Of a stretch of DNA of 64,000 nucleotides, positions 21,477-33,169 are shown piece after piece (position 1 is the first letter of the stretch; each line of letters begins with the position of its first letter). The notes beneath the pieces were generated by a model. The model saw nothing but the letters and a program-made list of their open reading frames with translations. It did no database searches and was not told the origin of the DNA. Location of the stretch: NCBI GenBank assembly GCA_038373885.1, contig JAWZYV010013163.1:1116001-1180000 (forward strand), written 5' to 3'. A program made the position numbers and the translations under genes. Origin of the DNA: Cheiracanthium punctorium (lineage: Eukaryota > Arthropoda > Arachnida > Araneae > Cheiracanthiidae).

Positions 21477-22401
21477 CCCAGACAGCACAGCAAACTTGCA
21501 TCAAACTTGCAGCAGGCTTAATTTATCAAGGCAATAAACTTGAATTAAGTTTGAAAATTTCAAGCGTGTAAGCTTAATGCAAGCTTGAATCAAGTGTTCA
21601 AGCTTATACTTGCCCAATTTGCATTAAGCTTGAAATAGCAAGCTTAATTTCAAGCTTAAAAAAATTTGCTAAATACACGGTGCGCCCGTCGGCGAGCTCG
21701 CCCCACATATATTTCATTTTTCCACAAATTTTTCCCTCTATGCTGAAATTTCCAGTTATTTTAATCTGTTTCCATCAATCGTCCGCAGCTGGGATCGAAT
21801 TCGGGACCTAAGGGTTGGGAAGCCAGCGTCCTAACCAGCCACTCTGAGTTGCGCTGATATGACTAAAGTTTTAAGTGACTGTTGCGGTTGTCATGCCGTT
21901 TTCTGGCGAGATTGATCAGTGGCCGATGCCTTGTTTCTTTTATTTTTCCATAGGTTGAATCATAATTAAAATATTATTATGTGTGATTTATAGACTCTAC
22001 TAATAGGGAAATAAGCATAATATAAACTTAAAAGCAGCACACGTTTTAAAACTTTCAATATCGCGACACTCATGTAGGGCAATATTCTCCAAACGACTGA
22101 TTTTGAAATCAATTTCGTAGTATAATTGTATTTTATTTTGAAGAATTTCCATATTTGGAAATATAGAATCTTTTTTATTTTTTTTTCATGGTCAAGTTCA
22201 TTTATGAGTGATGATAAATTATTTGCTATGTGAATGTGGCTTTCCAAATCAAGCAGTCATCAAGTTGTATTCCAGCTTGACAGTTCAAATGACTTCTCGA
22301 AGCCTGCTGCAAGCTTAAAATGAATTGAACTGTCAAGCTTGTATTAATACGTCAAATTCAAATAAATATCAAGCTTGATTTAAGCTTATGTGCTGTCTGG
22401 G
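21477..22401. mobile_element. TIR element with AAGCTT-rich ends (925 bp)
   Basis: CCCAGACAGCACA at 21477 and its complement TGTGCTGTCTGGG at 22389-22401 are perfect 13-bp ends, flanked by TA on both sides. Some 150-200 bp inside each end are dense with AAGCTTGA-like motifs, and CTTGCAGCAGGCTT or its complement occurs at both ends. Subterminal motif clusters are known transposase-binding sites in some TIR families. The middle holds a tRNA-derived SINE. A further end of this family lies at 47945-48054. Confidence 0.75.
21665..21910 (-). mobile_element. tRNA-derived SINE inside the TIR element
   Basis: On the - strand: GCGCAACTCAGAGTGGCTGGTTAGGACGC (A-box region, given in parts: GAGTGGCTGGTTAGGACGC), TTCCCAACC, then the B-box-like CCCGAATTCGATCCC. 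The tRNA-like part is at about 21780-21860, with a non-tRNA body toward 21665. It does not fold as a complete tRNA, so I call it a SINE head. Outer limits are approximate. Confidence 0.6.
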
Positions 22402-22822
22402 TATGTACTTTGTTTAGGGAAACATTAGAGTTGACAGAAATTCATAATAGCAATAAGCAAAAAAGGTATTTCTTAACAAAGCTTGATTGAAATAGCTTGC
22501 CCAATTCTTCTCCAAAGTTGAGCAATTTCCGGTAGAATCCATATCCACGTAAACTACAAATAAAAGCGAAAGCGAGAGAGAGAGACACTTAAAAAGATTA
22601 ATTACCTATTAAAAAAAGAAGAATAAATATGAAGGAATGTGCGGAACTTGACTTCGGAAGTCAGCATTAAAAACTATTGCTCAAGAAAGTACCGACAAAA
22701 TGATTATAGCTTCAGTCTTGCTTTTATGTGATGCACCGATGAAAAATGCTGAGAACATTTTCAGATTATCATTAGAAAGAGGAAGAACTTTTGAGCAAAT
22801 AAACCCTTCAAAGGATCCTTAA

Positions 22823-23258
22823 CCCTTTGAGGCGCAACCCTTTTCCAATGCTAAAAAAAGGGCAGCCTGCTAAAAAAAGGACAGCTGGCTCTAGCCGCGC
22901 ACCGCCAGCTGTCGTCAAAAAAAAGGGTCTCTAGATCTGTGGCACGCGATGAACGTTTCGATCGTCCGCCATCTTGCTGGTCGTTAAGTCGAGCGATGGC
23001 AACGGCTGCCCTTTTTTCAGCATTGGGGAATCTATCCAGCTGTTCTCGCGTTCTTCCATTTTTCAGCAGATGTCAGTGCCGTTAAAAAGAATCGTGACCA
23101 TTTTTTTACGGGAAATGACGTGCCAAAAAGTAAAGGATTCTCGTGGAGCTAGGTCACCCGCAACTATTTTTATTGAAATCCAATCTATTCTTCGTGACTG
23201 GCAACAGTCAAAACTGGAGTTTGGTGTTCCCAGAGCGAGAACACTGTGCGTTAAAGGG
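22823..23258. mobile_element. TTAA-flanked piggyBac-like MITE, 436 bp
   Basis: TTAA (22819-22822) then CCCTTTGAGGCGCA at left. TGTGCGTTAAAGGG then TTAA (23259-23262) at right. Exact TTAA duplication and CCCTTT ends are the established piggyBac signature. It is GC-richer than its surroundings. A 97-codon + frame (22974-23267) runs out through the right end, so it is unlikely to be a conserved protein and shows no piggyBac transposase motif. Confidence 0.75.
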
Positions 23259-23979
23259 TTAACATAAACTCCGCTTTGTAAGTCGTTTTTTAAGTGACCC
23301 CCGAGAGTGATATAATCACTAGGTTAGACTGTGTAAGTTAGCACTGTGCAAGAGAAAAAGACAACAAGAACTCATTAATTTTTAAAGTTTATTATTCAAT
23401 ATGCAGAATAAATTTCTTCTACGATTCTTAGAGATTCTGCGTGTAGAAAAGGAAATCACAAGACAGCTATAGTGGTCAGATATTCCGAATTTTCTGGACA
23501 CCTTGACTATTGAAAATGAAATATTTTAATTTTAAGTAAATAAAGATTGTTTAATTTTCTTGGAATGCAGAAAAGATTAATCATATCTCCATCGTAGTAA
23601 CTGGGAAAAACCAATGTATAGTCGTGTAGTATAACAGTCGTAAAATAGTACATGTATAGTCGTGTAGTATAATAGTCGTACAATTGTATCTATGTATTAT
23701 TGACAATAATATATAATTATTTAGTTTATTTATTATAGTGGACTTCATTTTAGATATAGTTTTAGAAATAAGTCGATGCTTTAGAAGTCGGTCTCAAAGA
23801 ATTTGGTATCCTTTAATATAAATCCCACAAGACTGTCACAAGAATAAAAATGTGCAAAACTATCTCATCCTTCATAAATTCGAGGCGTCCCTACGGTTGT
23901 GAAATGAAGAAAACAAATATCACCATATTTAATAACAACATCAAATTTGGAATACTAATCCTTCCCTTTTTGAACGATT

Positions 23980-24490
23980 AAAAGCACGAGAACTAAACCG
24001 CAATTTCAAGTTAATTATTTCACCTTCACGTTAACGTGACGCACGTCAATTTTTCATCTCCTTCGGAGAAATTGGCATGTATCTTACATGAACAGTTTTG
24101 AACCTACGAGCTTTTAAACTTTATTTACGGCCAATAAGATTCATACTGTCAGGAAATATTCATTTGTCCGTCATTAATAAATTTTAATTATCAATTTAAT
24201 TGCTTCACCAAGCTCATATAAGACAGAACTTGCCAGCAGAGTACAAAACCATCGATTATGTAATTAACGGTGGAGGAAGACCGGCGCTTTCCGAAAAGAC
24301 GTCCGAGAACAATTTCGATAATTCCCAGTGCATAATTATACTGAATTCATCCATTTCCTGTTATTACGTCTTCATTTAAATCTGTCGTCACTGGAATTGA
24401 CGTAATGGAACGGATAGACACAGCAGATCGGGTTAATCTATTCCCGTTCGAAGCGACGATCAACAGATTGACTAAAAGTGAACTGCGCAT
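23980..24490. other. Compositionally balanced non-coding island
   Basis: Less AT-rich and less repetitive than its surroundings, with no open frame. It contains a cluster of TAAT cores (TCATTAATAA, TTTTAATTATCAATTTAATT at 24170-24205). This is the look of a possible regulatory element, but conservation is untested. Confidence 0.3.
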
Positions 24491-24508
24491 GCTTGTTTTT
24501 ATGCTTAA

Positions 24509-25382
24509 AGGGACGGTGTACATTAAAAAGTTCTTTCTTTTATTTAATAAGTTAGGATTATGAAATTTTGTATTTTTTATCTATTAAACTAAAAGCATAA
24601 TAAATAAATGAAAACTTTTAAAATAAATTTAAAAAATTATTACTAATTAATTATAAAATAATTAATTTTTTAATTTCGAAAAAAATGCTCCATGTGTTCT
24701 AATTTTAACTTTTTTTTTACTAAATTTGTTTTATAATAGCATAAAAATACATTAAAAAAAGTATGTGTAATTGTCTTTGAATCGACAGAGTAGTTATTTT
24801 TTAGAAATATTTTCATGGATATATACCAAATTTTTCAGGTTTTTGTAAAAAAAAAAGTGAAATTTCATAATCGAAAATTTGACCATATTTAAAAAGGATG
24901 CACACATTTATTGTAATATATGAGAAGAATTCTTGTAATAAATTTTGTACAATTCCGACCAAAATTAAGACGCATGGTGCATTTCGAAGGCAAGAAAATC
25001 ACAAAAAACTTGATTTTGAGAAAATCCAATTTAAAGTGTATTTTTCCACTTACCTTTAATACCGTCTCTTCTGAATAATTTTATTTATGATTTTACCTTA
25101 ACAAAACATATTTAAAAATAATTTCATCCAAATATTAGCTTACTTTGTAAAACGTTCGGTAAAAATTGTCACGTGTTTATTTGCGCGTTTTTTTTTTCAT
25201 TTTTGTGAATATTTAACTGTTCCTTTAATTTTTTCAAACACTAATATATATATTTTTAAAATGTCTCAGACATACGCGGTTTTTTATCCATGGTTCAGCG
25301 TTAATTGTAGAATATCAGTATGTAAAAAAGAAAAAACACATTTTTTTGGCCAATTTTGATGATTTGAGTGTCCACCGTCCCC
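24509..25382. mobile_element. TTAA-flanked element, 874 bp
   Basis: TTAA (24505-24508) then AGGGACGGTGTACA at left. TGTCCACCGTCCCC then TTAA (25383-25386) at right. The interior is very AT-rich with no frame. The ends differ from the CCCTTT elements nearby, so this is a separate TTAA-targeting family. Confidence 0.7.
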
Positions 25383-25389
25383 TTAATAA

Positions 25390-26320
25390 GATTAATAATT
25401 CTTTTAATTGAATCTATGTAGTTATAAAAATTTGAATTGTATCCCTAATTATTTGCTTTATTTTTGCTTCCGAATTTTCCTGCTATTGTTTTTCCTTTCT
25501 CAGTATTTATTTCAAACATTGTCTAACTTCGAGGAATTTTCAACAAGTGGCCAGTAAAGTAATAACTGCTTTGTTACGCAATGACTATGATTAATTATGG
25601 TTACTTAGTTAAATTATGAAACTTCATTGAAGACTATAACGTTTAATCTTATCTCAGTCTCCCTTTCTGTCTGGCCTGGTGGCTTACAACTAACAAGCGT
25701 TTTTTATGTTGAAAGCATAGTACTAATTTTTTTATTTTTTATGGAAAGAGTAATAAATGATTTGTTTCATTTTACGTAATAAATTATCTTATCCAAATGT
25801 GATTTTACAAAATTTATGGTATAATTTACTTTAAATTTTTTGGAATAGTGTTGATCTGATTGAATATATGGAAATGCATATTCTGATCAAATACCCCTGC
25901 ACAAATTTTCCTAATAAGGGAAAGTGTACTAAAATTGTCCCTTTAAAGAGAAAGCTTGTATAAAATAGGAAAAATGTTTAAATAAAACTTTAGCCCTTTG
26001 CTATCATATTTTGCACTACATTTTGCATGTTATAAACATATTTTAATAATATATTAAAATCATATTTAGTAAAGAAAAAAATAGAATTTTGAGAAAACGA
26101 AGAAAAGAGCAAAATAATCCTTCATTTGAAAATAATTTAAAATTATTTTTTATCATCAAAATAAAAAGATCCAAAACTAATTATGAATACACATAATGAA
26201 GTAAATTAAGTTTTACAATTATATAGTATGCATAATTTATTTGGTGAAAATTTTAAAATAAAAAAGTGTCAGGAACAATAAAATTTAATATTTTTAGAAT
26301 TATAATTCAAAAATTGTGGC
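25390..26320. other. Gene-free AT-rich stretch
   Basis: No gene or repeat recognised. Confidence 0.5.
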
Positions 26321-26325
26321 CTACA

Positions 26326-26434
26326 CCCTAGTAGCACAACTAGTTCAAAAAACGTTCCAATTACGTTGGAAATACGTTTTATGACGTTAAAAAACGTGTT
26401 TTAAACGTTTTTTGGACTAATTGTGCTACTAGGG
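26326..26434. mobile_element. 109-bp palindromic MITE
   Basis: CCCTAGTAGCACAACTAGTT..CAAAAAACGTT at left is the near-perfect complement of AACGTTTTTTGGACTAATTGTGCTACTAGGG at right (blocks CCCTAGTAGCACAA and TTGTGCTACTAGGG). Only about 40 bp lie between. Non-coding. Confidence 0.8.
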
Positions 26435-26555
26435 CAATAAACGCAGAAATAAATGAAATAATGTAGTTCTGAATCCTGCATTTCGAGAACGGTTGAAAGG
26501 CTGATATGATACCTAGGACCCGGTACTATAGTTTCTTCAGTCGATGGATAAGTTT

Positions 26556-26597
26556 ACCCAGCAATATGGCTGCCTAATTTAGGTCATATTGCTGGGT
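26556..26597. repeat. 42-bp hairpin ACCCAGCAATATG
   Basis: ACCCAGCAATATG and CATATTGCTGGGT flank a 16-base loop that is itself partly palindromic (CCTAATTTAGG). It may be a minimal foldback element. Confidence 0.8.
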
Positions 26598-26599
26598 GA

Positions 26600-27990
26600 T
26601 ACCTAGAAATATAACAAACTTAGTAATCTGCATATAAAAACATACTCCATTCAGTAAACAAAGTAATATCTCTGTACACGAAAGGCTTTACATCTAAATA
26701 AATATGAAATGTAGTGTTTTTCTTATAAGAATTGTTTTAAAACCAAATTTTTCAAAGAATTATTTTCAGACGAGTAAAACCGTGACCTCTTGATTGCTGG
26801 TATTGCTTCTTTTTCACTTGTTACAACTAGTTTTTGTGTTACCCGATAGATAGCGCTACATGTATGTAAGAAAACATGTGGATCGTTTTGTCCGCTAGGA
26901 TCACTTTGGGTTACCTCCCCCTATATCTAAATAGGTAATGAATTTGATTGGCTAATTCTGAAGTAACGACCCGTGAAGTTTTCCGTTTGAATTTTGTTTC
27001 ATCAGCCCAACTCTGTGTTGTAATGGCATGGAATGTTGGATGTTTCGTGTGTAGAAAAATGTTGGAAGATAAATTTTGCAATTTTTGTGTTTGTGATAAT
27101 TACGACTGGTTATTTTCGTTTCACAACAGTAAATAAGATACATTTCTAGAGAGAAAGAGAAAATGTAAAATAACACAAATAAAACAATGCAGCTGAGAAG
27201 CAGGGCGTTTGCCATAATTTCAGGTACTCTAGTTTAGAACGACCGAAACTACTTAAATGTCACTATTATGGACAGTTAGAAACTAAAGTAAAAAAAATAT
27301 ACTCATTCATTTCATTATTTATCGAAAAGTTTAAAAAAATTTAAAATATAGGTTTCTTCAGATTTTTGTACATGCTGCTGTACCATCATATGAAAACGAC
27401 TGCTTGAAAATATTATCTCAAAAAATTTATGCACTTAACAAAGCTTATTTTCGTAATAAATATTTACCTATTTCACTTCAAACAAATAGTTCACGAGATC
27501 TTAGATTCTGATAGATTCTGATTGAAAATTTAAATTATTTTAAATGGGAAAATAAAAATGTTCTCAGCAGTGAACCTGCACAGTACATTGTGTAGGACCA
27601 TTTTTTTTTTTTTGTTTGCGTAACTTAGAGCATATAAATTAAAACTTTGATTAGAGAAAAATACTTCTAATCTTTGGATATTCTACTACATTTTAATTTG
27701 TTTTAGAACACTGGAAAAAATTAGTGTCCGTGGCAAAACATCTCTTTTAGAATTATTCATCAATTTTTTAGTAAAACCGAAGAAGGGAAACTGAAAATGT
27801 GCTGCTACAACAGTAAAAATAAATAAAAAATAGACTCATAAGGACTGGTGTTTAAAAGATAAAATAATTAAAATTTTGTAAAATAATTCACATGAAAGTT
27901 TTAAGTGTGTTATTTTAAAAAGTTTTAATTATTTTATGTAGGATGCTATTGTTAACACCACAAGATAAATCGCGTGATAAATCGTATTTT
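26600..27990. other. Gene-free AT-rich stretch
   Basis: The overlapping frames on both strands at 26948-27215 have no splice or promoter context and are not called. A T12 run lies at about 27602. Confidence 0.45.
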
Positions 27991-27996
27991 TACGAA

Positions 27997-28510
27997 TTAA
28001 CATCTGCAATAAATTACTTTGAATTTAATTCTAATATTCCATTTTCCACACGTGTCCCATATAAAATTAATGAGCATAAGAAAATGAGATTTAAAAGCCT
28101 TTAAGTCCAGGTCTGTGTTTTTGGGACACCATGTTATGTATAAATCTAAAAATGAATGTTTTTGTTTTTCAGATTTTTCCAACTGTACTTTTTGCAAAAT
28201 TTTGTCCAACTCCCTTCTTACAAAATCCAACAATATCTGCCAGTTTCTGTATTTGCACAAAATAAAATGCGAATACAATGTCCCTTTGCTGGCGCGATGC
28301 TTATTGTTCGACCTCTATTCAACTCGAACGTCTCAAGCATTTCAGTAAAATGTGTGAAGCTTTCGAATTCATGCGGAATTCTCTCGCTGAGAGACGATTC
28401 AAGTTGCACTGACATCCGTGACAGCCCTTCCATTAATCTACTTCGGTGGAATTTCAGAAAATCCACTCGGAATCCCGGGATGTGTATGTCAATATTTTGT
28501 ATTCCACTGC
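27997..28510 (-). pseudogene. Frameshifted coding relic of unknown family
   Basis: On the - strand, an open segment from about 28510 to 28218 (containing PGFRVDFLKFHRSRL and HEFESFTHFTEMLETFELN) is continued in another frame from about 28275 to 28080 (KYRNWQILLDFVRRELDKIL, KHSFLDLYITWCPKN). Composition in both halves is balanced and charged, unlike chance frames here, and the halves overlap where the frame changes, which suggests one ancestral frame broken by an indel. An alternative is two exons: a GTAAGA donor-like site occurs near 28221. I do not recognise the family; a transposon or retroelement fragment is possible. Confidence 0.4.
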
Positions 28511-28599
28511 CTACTGGCTGTCTAAATTACATCATGAGAAGAAACGTAATGCATATATTGGAGATTTTCGACAGAATTTAGGAGCGGAATTATAATTTT

Positions 28600-30460
28600 C
28601 ATATATAGAAACAATTTGTAATGCTTATGATACTGCTAAATATATGCTTATGATACTGTTACTTTAAATTGCATCCATAATTTTGGAAGTAGTTATTAAG
28701 CCTATGGTTTAAAAATAAATAAACGGTCGTTTAATGGCACAGTGTTTTCGTAATTTCTAACTTTTACAGCTTTATAAAAATAATTAGAGCATGTTTAAGT
28801 GGACTTAAATCGTATCTACGGATATTAGCGAGTTACTAGGGTACACATCTAAAAACTCGCTCCTTTTACCGACATTACCTCATTTCGGTGCGTTTCTTTG
28901 AGAATAGGCTGACCAATGGCCGAATGAAAGAGACACTGGTAAATGGTTGAAGCGTCTTTTTCTAAACTTAATACTAAGGTTTGTATAATTTATAAATAAA
29001 AAAAGTATAAATATTTATATAAAAGGATTAACATCTACAATGTGTTCATTTTTTATTATTTAAAATTTGATCTAACATCATATTTTTTCATCATTCAATT
29101 TTAGTTTATCCTTTTTTGATTTACATCCATGTGTATGCACAAAAACTGTAATAATTATTTTAGATTAATAAAATGCTATAATTGATGTACACAGTCTTCA
29201 AATTATTCTCTTTTTAGCATTGCACTATAAACTATTATTAATATACACCGATAAACTCCATGAAATATGCAAAATGACATAATCTTCATGTATTACATTG
29301 TATTCAGATACTCTTTCTTTATTTATTTAAAATTATTAAAAATCGATAATTTGTATTCACCATGCATTTTATAGACGGTATCTGCTTAACTTTCTAATTA
29401 GATGGGCGAGTTATTCATTCATCACAGTTTAATAAACATTAAATGCCAAAAAGAAAAAAAAATGAGTCCGCATTATGGCTTTATCTAGAAAACGAACTTT
29501 TATTATTTGATGAAAGTAATTTAAAATTAACAAAATCTTGCAAACAGATGTTTAATTCTATTTTTAACTGGTTGACCGGAGATGTTACTGTATATATATA
29601 TATATATATTATATTTGTTTTACTTTCCTTACTTTTAAAACATTTCAAGTTTAATACTTTGTATTAAATACGGTTTTTTAAAGGGTGTTTTTTCTTTTTA
29701 GTATTACTATTTGCTTAGATTTCTGAAATTAATTATACTTATCAAAATTGGACACCTAAAGTTCAGTGGACATCAGGATTAAATATAGTTTTTTTTTTTT
29801 TTCTCAAACAAGTTATAGCTTTTGAAAAAGACTAGATGCGACGAACAGTCCCTCCTTCTTTTTTAATTAAATAATTTTATGGGACTGCAGCAGTCATTTT
29901 AAAAATACGTATGAGTTGCTTAAATATTTTATCTAGATTGTAATAAATTTTTTCATGAATGGTATATAATTCAACTTTTGAAAAAGAGTGTAATTAGTTA
30001 TTAGGAAACGAAGCGTTGAAAATTAATCAGTAAAGTCTCTAGGTTTTAATAATTAGCTATGGTGACAGTGAGTTGAAAGTAACACTTAAAGAGCATGCAG
30101 TACTAGGGTGAGAAATTGAAGGTTTTCTTCAAAAAGGAGATATCTTCATACTACAAGAGTTCGAATTTACATGGACAGTGTTACGTGAATTAATGAGAAC
30201 ATAAGGGATCATGTTAAAAAAATCATTTATCGGTTACAAGCAATAAAACACAAAAAACTGGTTACATTTACATGCTTTTTAAGAGGAAATATGTCCTACC
30301 TAGAATTTTATAATGTTTTCCAACACATCTTATCATTGAGCCAACAACGTTTTACATTTTATTGTTGGGTTCTGGATTATTTAAAATTTTCCAAGTATTT
30401 CGAATATCGGAAACCCGATATTTGGGTCCCGATATCTGGGTTCCCGAATTACAGCCTCAA
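28600..30460. other. Gene-free AT-rich stretch
   Basis: The 74-codon frame at 29443-29667 contains a (TA)n run and is not called. No repeat family recognised. Confidence 0.5.
29591..29610. repeat. (TA)n microsatellite
   Basis: About nine TA units. Confidence 0.8.
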
Positions 30461-30473
30461 ATAGTTTCTTATA

Positions 30474-30830
30474 GAGCATTTCGACCAGACTACCTCTCTG
30501 CGACAGATCGCCGTATCACGTGACAGCTTGAACTATCTGTATTTTGACTGTAATATTCGATTTTGATTGTAACATTCAACAAATTTTTAAATTCAAGTTC
30601 TTAAATGATTGTAATGAATCGAATTGGTTAAGCATATCTTTGACTTTGATTTTCCAGTGGCTTTTTTATGTTTTGGAGTGACTAAAAATAATTTAAATAG
30701 ATGTAGCAAAAACCCCTTTTCTTGGTTTAATACAATGAGAAAGCAATAGGAGAATCTGCGCAGAAAGGATGTGCTTGTGCAGTAGGCTGCCACTCAGATG
30801 ACGTCACTGAGACGTTACGCCGAAATGCTC
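30474..30830. mobile_element. 357-bp MITE with TA target duplication
   Basis: TA (30472-30473) then GAGCATTTCGACC at left; GCCGAAATGCTC then TA (30831-30832) at right. GACAG / TGACGTCA-rich blocks follow inside each end. The TA duplication suits the Tc1/mariner superfamily. The 66-codon - strand frame inside starts in the right arm and is not a recognisable protein. Confidence 0.65.
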
Positions 30831-31579
30831 TAAAATTATTTTGTTCACATTTAATTGCACAAAACAAAAAATTAGGTTAAAAAATATTTTGTTTTTGGTT
30901 TCAAAAAAATTAAGTAGAAACGTCAGTTCTTGCGTTACTCAACAGATGCAGTTACCTGTCTCGTTGTTTGTGTGGAAACCCCAAACAGGATTTTTTAAAT
31001 AGATTTTTCGTAAACTTCAGTAGTTGTAGATAGTTCCTTTTTTCCAGCGATCCCTTCAGTGTAAGTTCTTTAAAAAACGTATTAGAACAGCATAAGTATG
31101 GGGCTCCAGCTTAGTCTTATTTCATACGTTAATTATCATTTTTAATGGATATTTGAGGCAACAAAGAATACAAGAAAACACAACGGGCAATTATGTTTCA
31201 GGGACTGTAGACAAATAACGAAAACGACCACTGCATTAACATGTACTTTTCCTGCAATTAGTCTAGTATAGCCCCTTACCAACTTTGTTTAGACATGTCT
31301 GAGCTTTTTTTGGTGAAAGGCTGAAATATCGTCTATCCCATAATTAATATGCATCCAATTTTACTTTTTTTTGAACTGAAGTGGTACAAAAACATAAATG
31401 CAGCATTGCTTAGATTTAATCACCTGGAAATTTCGACCATTACCATAAAAAATCCATATTGTTGCTCTAATTTGACAACTCATTGTGTGTATCTGCGATA
31501 ATTATTTAAGAAATAAAATATATTGGGTCAGTGTTTTGGAGCATCCTGTATAAAAAGCGCAAATTTTAACCTAACAATT

Positions 31580-31798
31580 TTAACTTATGAATGTCGACCT
31601 AACTTTGCCACTCGAATTTAATAATCCGAGTGAGTCCTTCTTGAAACAACTCATGTTGTCAAAATCCTCCGCTAAAGACGAGTGCACTCCCGATATAAAT
31701 TGCAAATTTTCCGTCAAACATTCACGAGAAATATAAAGGTCCTCGATACACGTCCTGCCTAATGCAGCAGTGGTTGGGGGGCGATTAAAATCCATCAT
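31580..31798 (-). pseudogene. Possible retroelement-derived fragment, 72 codons
   Basis: The - strand frame begins MMDFNRPPTTAALGRTCIED and carries YISREC, followed by GVHSSLAEDFDN. The PTT..G.TCI(D/E) pattern is reminiscent of the end of an endonuclease-type domain found in some retroelement or helicase-associated proteins, but I cannot establish homology. It has a consistent codon make-up with no in-frame stop over 72 codons. No splice sites are convincing. The adjoining 31.80-32.05 kb is also compositionally balanced. Confidence 0.3.
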
Positions 31799-31799
31799 A

Positions 31800-32060
31800 A
31801 AGCAGCGTAAAATGATACGTTTCGTAGAAATTTATCGCCAATCTTAATTAGACTGCCAGCAGCCGAGAATAATAGTACTTTAAATAATGACTCCGCTGAT
31901 TGACATATTGAGTTACAGGGCCCCGTCCAGGCACTTATTGCAAAAGGACAACTACTACGGGGTACTATCATTTTGAATATAAAATAGTCTTCGATATTTA
32001 GAGGAGGGTGCTTTATAAGATTAATTTTCAGGTCAGCGTGGAGAGAAGTTTTGATTAAAT
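31800..32060. promoter_or_regulatory. Possible regulatory island (TGATTGACA, TTAATTA)
   Basis: Non-coding, balanced composition, with CTTAATTAG (31843-31851) and TGATTGACA (31897-31905), the latter matching the known PBC-Meis composite site. No nearby gene gives it a target. Low confidence without conservation data. Confidence 0.2.
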
Positions 32061-32988
32061 GAGTTTTAATTTATAGTTTCGGCGATATTTTATAACGCCG
32101 TGTTGATACATTGTCTGAAGTAAAATTTCAATATTTGAACGTAGCCGTGCAACATGAATGGAATTGAGGCATCAGAGAATTACACTTAAAAGGGAAGTTT
32201 GATTGCAGTAATACTAAACAGATAATTAATCGAAGGTTAAGATGAATTTCCTGTATTGGTTTCAATAGCAGAACGATGATTTGCAAGGCGATTTGAAGTT
32301 GGATAGTTTTATTTGAGTTTTGTATTCTGTAGAACCAGGTTAAGTTCGTCTTGGAATGAAATATCATTTCTCGTAAAGTGCAATGTATTGTTAGATTTCC
32401 ACTACTTTACTGTGAAAATCTGAGAACATATTCTATCTCTCATATGGCCAACACATTTTTTGCTTTTCTTCAGGCTTTATATTGCATACCAGTACGGGTT
32501 GATGGATGATTAAAATTAATGCTAAATAGCGCTACAGTAACTATTTTTTTCGGAAAATAATCGAATAGAGTACGTTAATGAATGACTGTTTCAGCAGTGG
32601 TTGAGATGTTTCCTTTAGTTTCTCACTATGTTTTCTGACAAATGCTGTACAATAAAATAAATAGATGAAAAAGAAAAAAGTAAATATCTATGCAGAATTT
32701 TCAAGTATTCGTTAAAACAGATTTCCTTGAATACTGTATGTATGTACTTCTAAAAGAGTAAAACTTATATAGTTTTACCAGCACGTGCAGTATAGAAGTA
32801 TTTTGCTTACAGAAAATTACGAGACGTATTAATACAGAAAATTTTGATTGTTTGCTTTTCATATAAAGCAAATTAATGCTGCCATACAAGTTTAGGAAGA
32901 AAAAAAGATGCTACATTTTTATAAATTAGAAGTGATTTATTTTACTGGCGGATTTCTTCAAAATTACCATGCCATTAAGGGTTTCGGC

Positions 32989-33166
32989 CAGTGGCGTAGC
33001 CAAGTGGGTGATAGGGGGTCAGAACCCCTCCCCCCATGAGGAATTTTTTGCCATACAAAATGTATATTCTTCACTATTTTATCACACACACATATATATG
33101 TGAGTGAAATATATGTGAGTTGCAGTAGTCGTAACCCCCCATGAAACATTTCTAGCTACGCCACTG
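32989..33166. mobile_element. 178-bp hAT-like MITE
   Basis: CAGTGGCGTAGC at left and its exact complement GCTACGCCACTG at right. The flanking 8-mers GTTTCGGC and GGTTAGCC agree at 5 of 8 positions, consistent with a decayed 8-bp duplication as hAT elements make. C/G-runs (CCCCTCCCCCCATGA / CCCCCCATGA) occur near both ends. Confidence 0.7.
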
Positions 33167-33169
33167 GGT

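Noticed and set aside
21780..21860. tRNA gene on the - strand
   Set aside because: A- and B-box-like parts are present but the stems do not close; it fits a SINE head. The same holds at 52.98, 55.2 and 62.9 kb.
22974..23267. 97-codon frame inside the TTAA element
   Set aside because: It runs through the right terminal repeat and has no transposase motif.
28156..28581. 141-codon + strand frame, the longest in the window
   Set aside because: It overlaps the - strand relic, whose peptide composition is the more protein-like. The + reading is judged a shadow.
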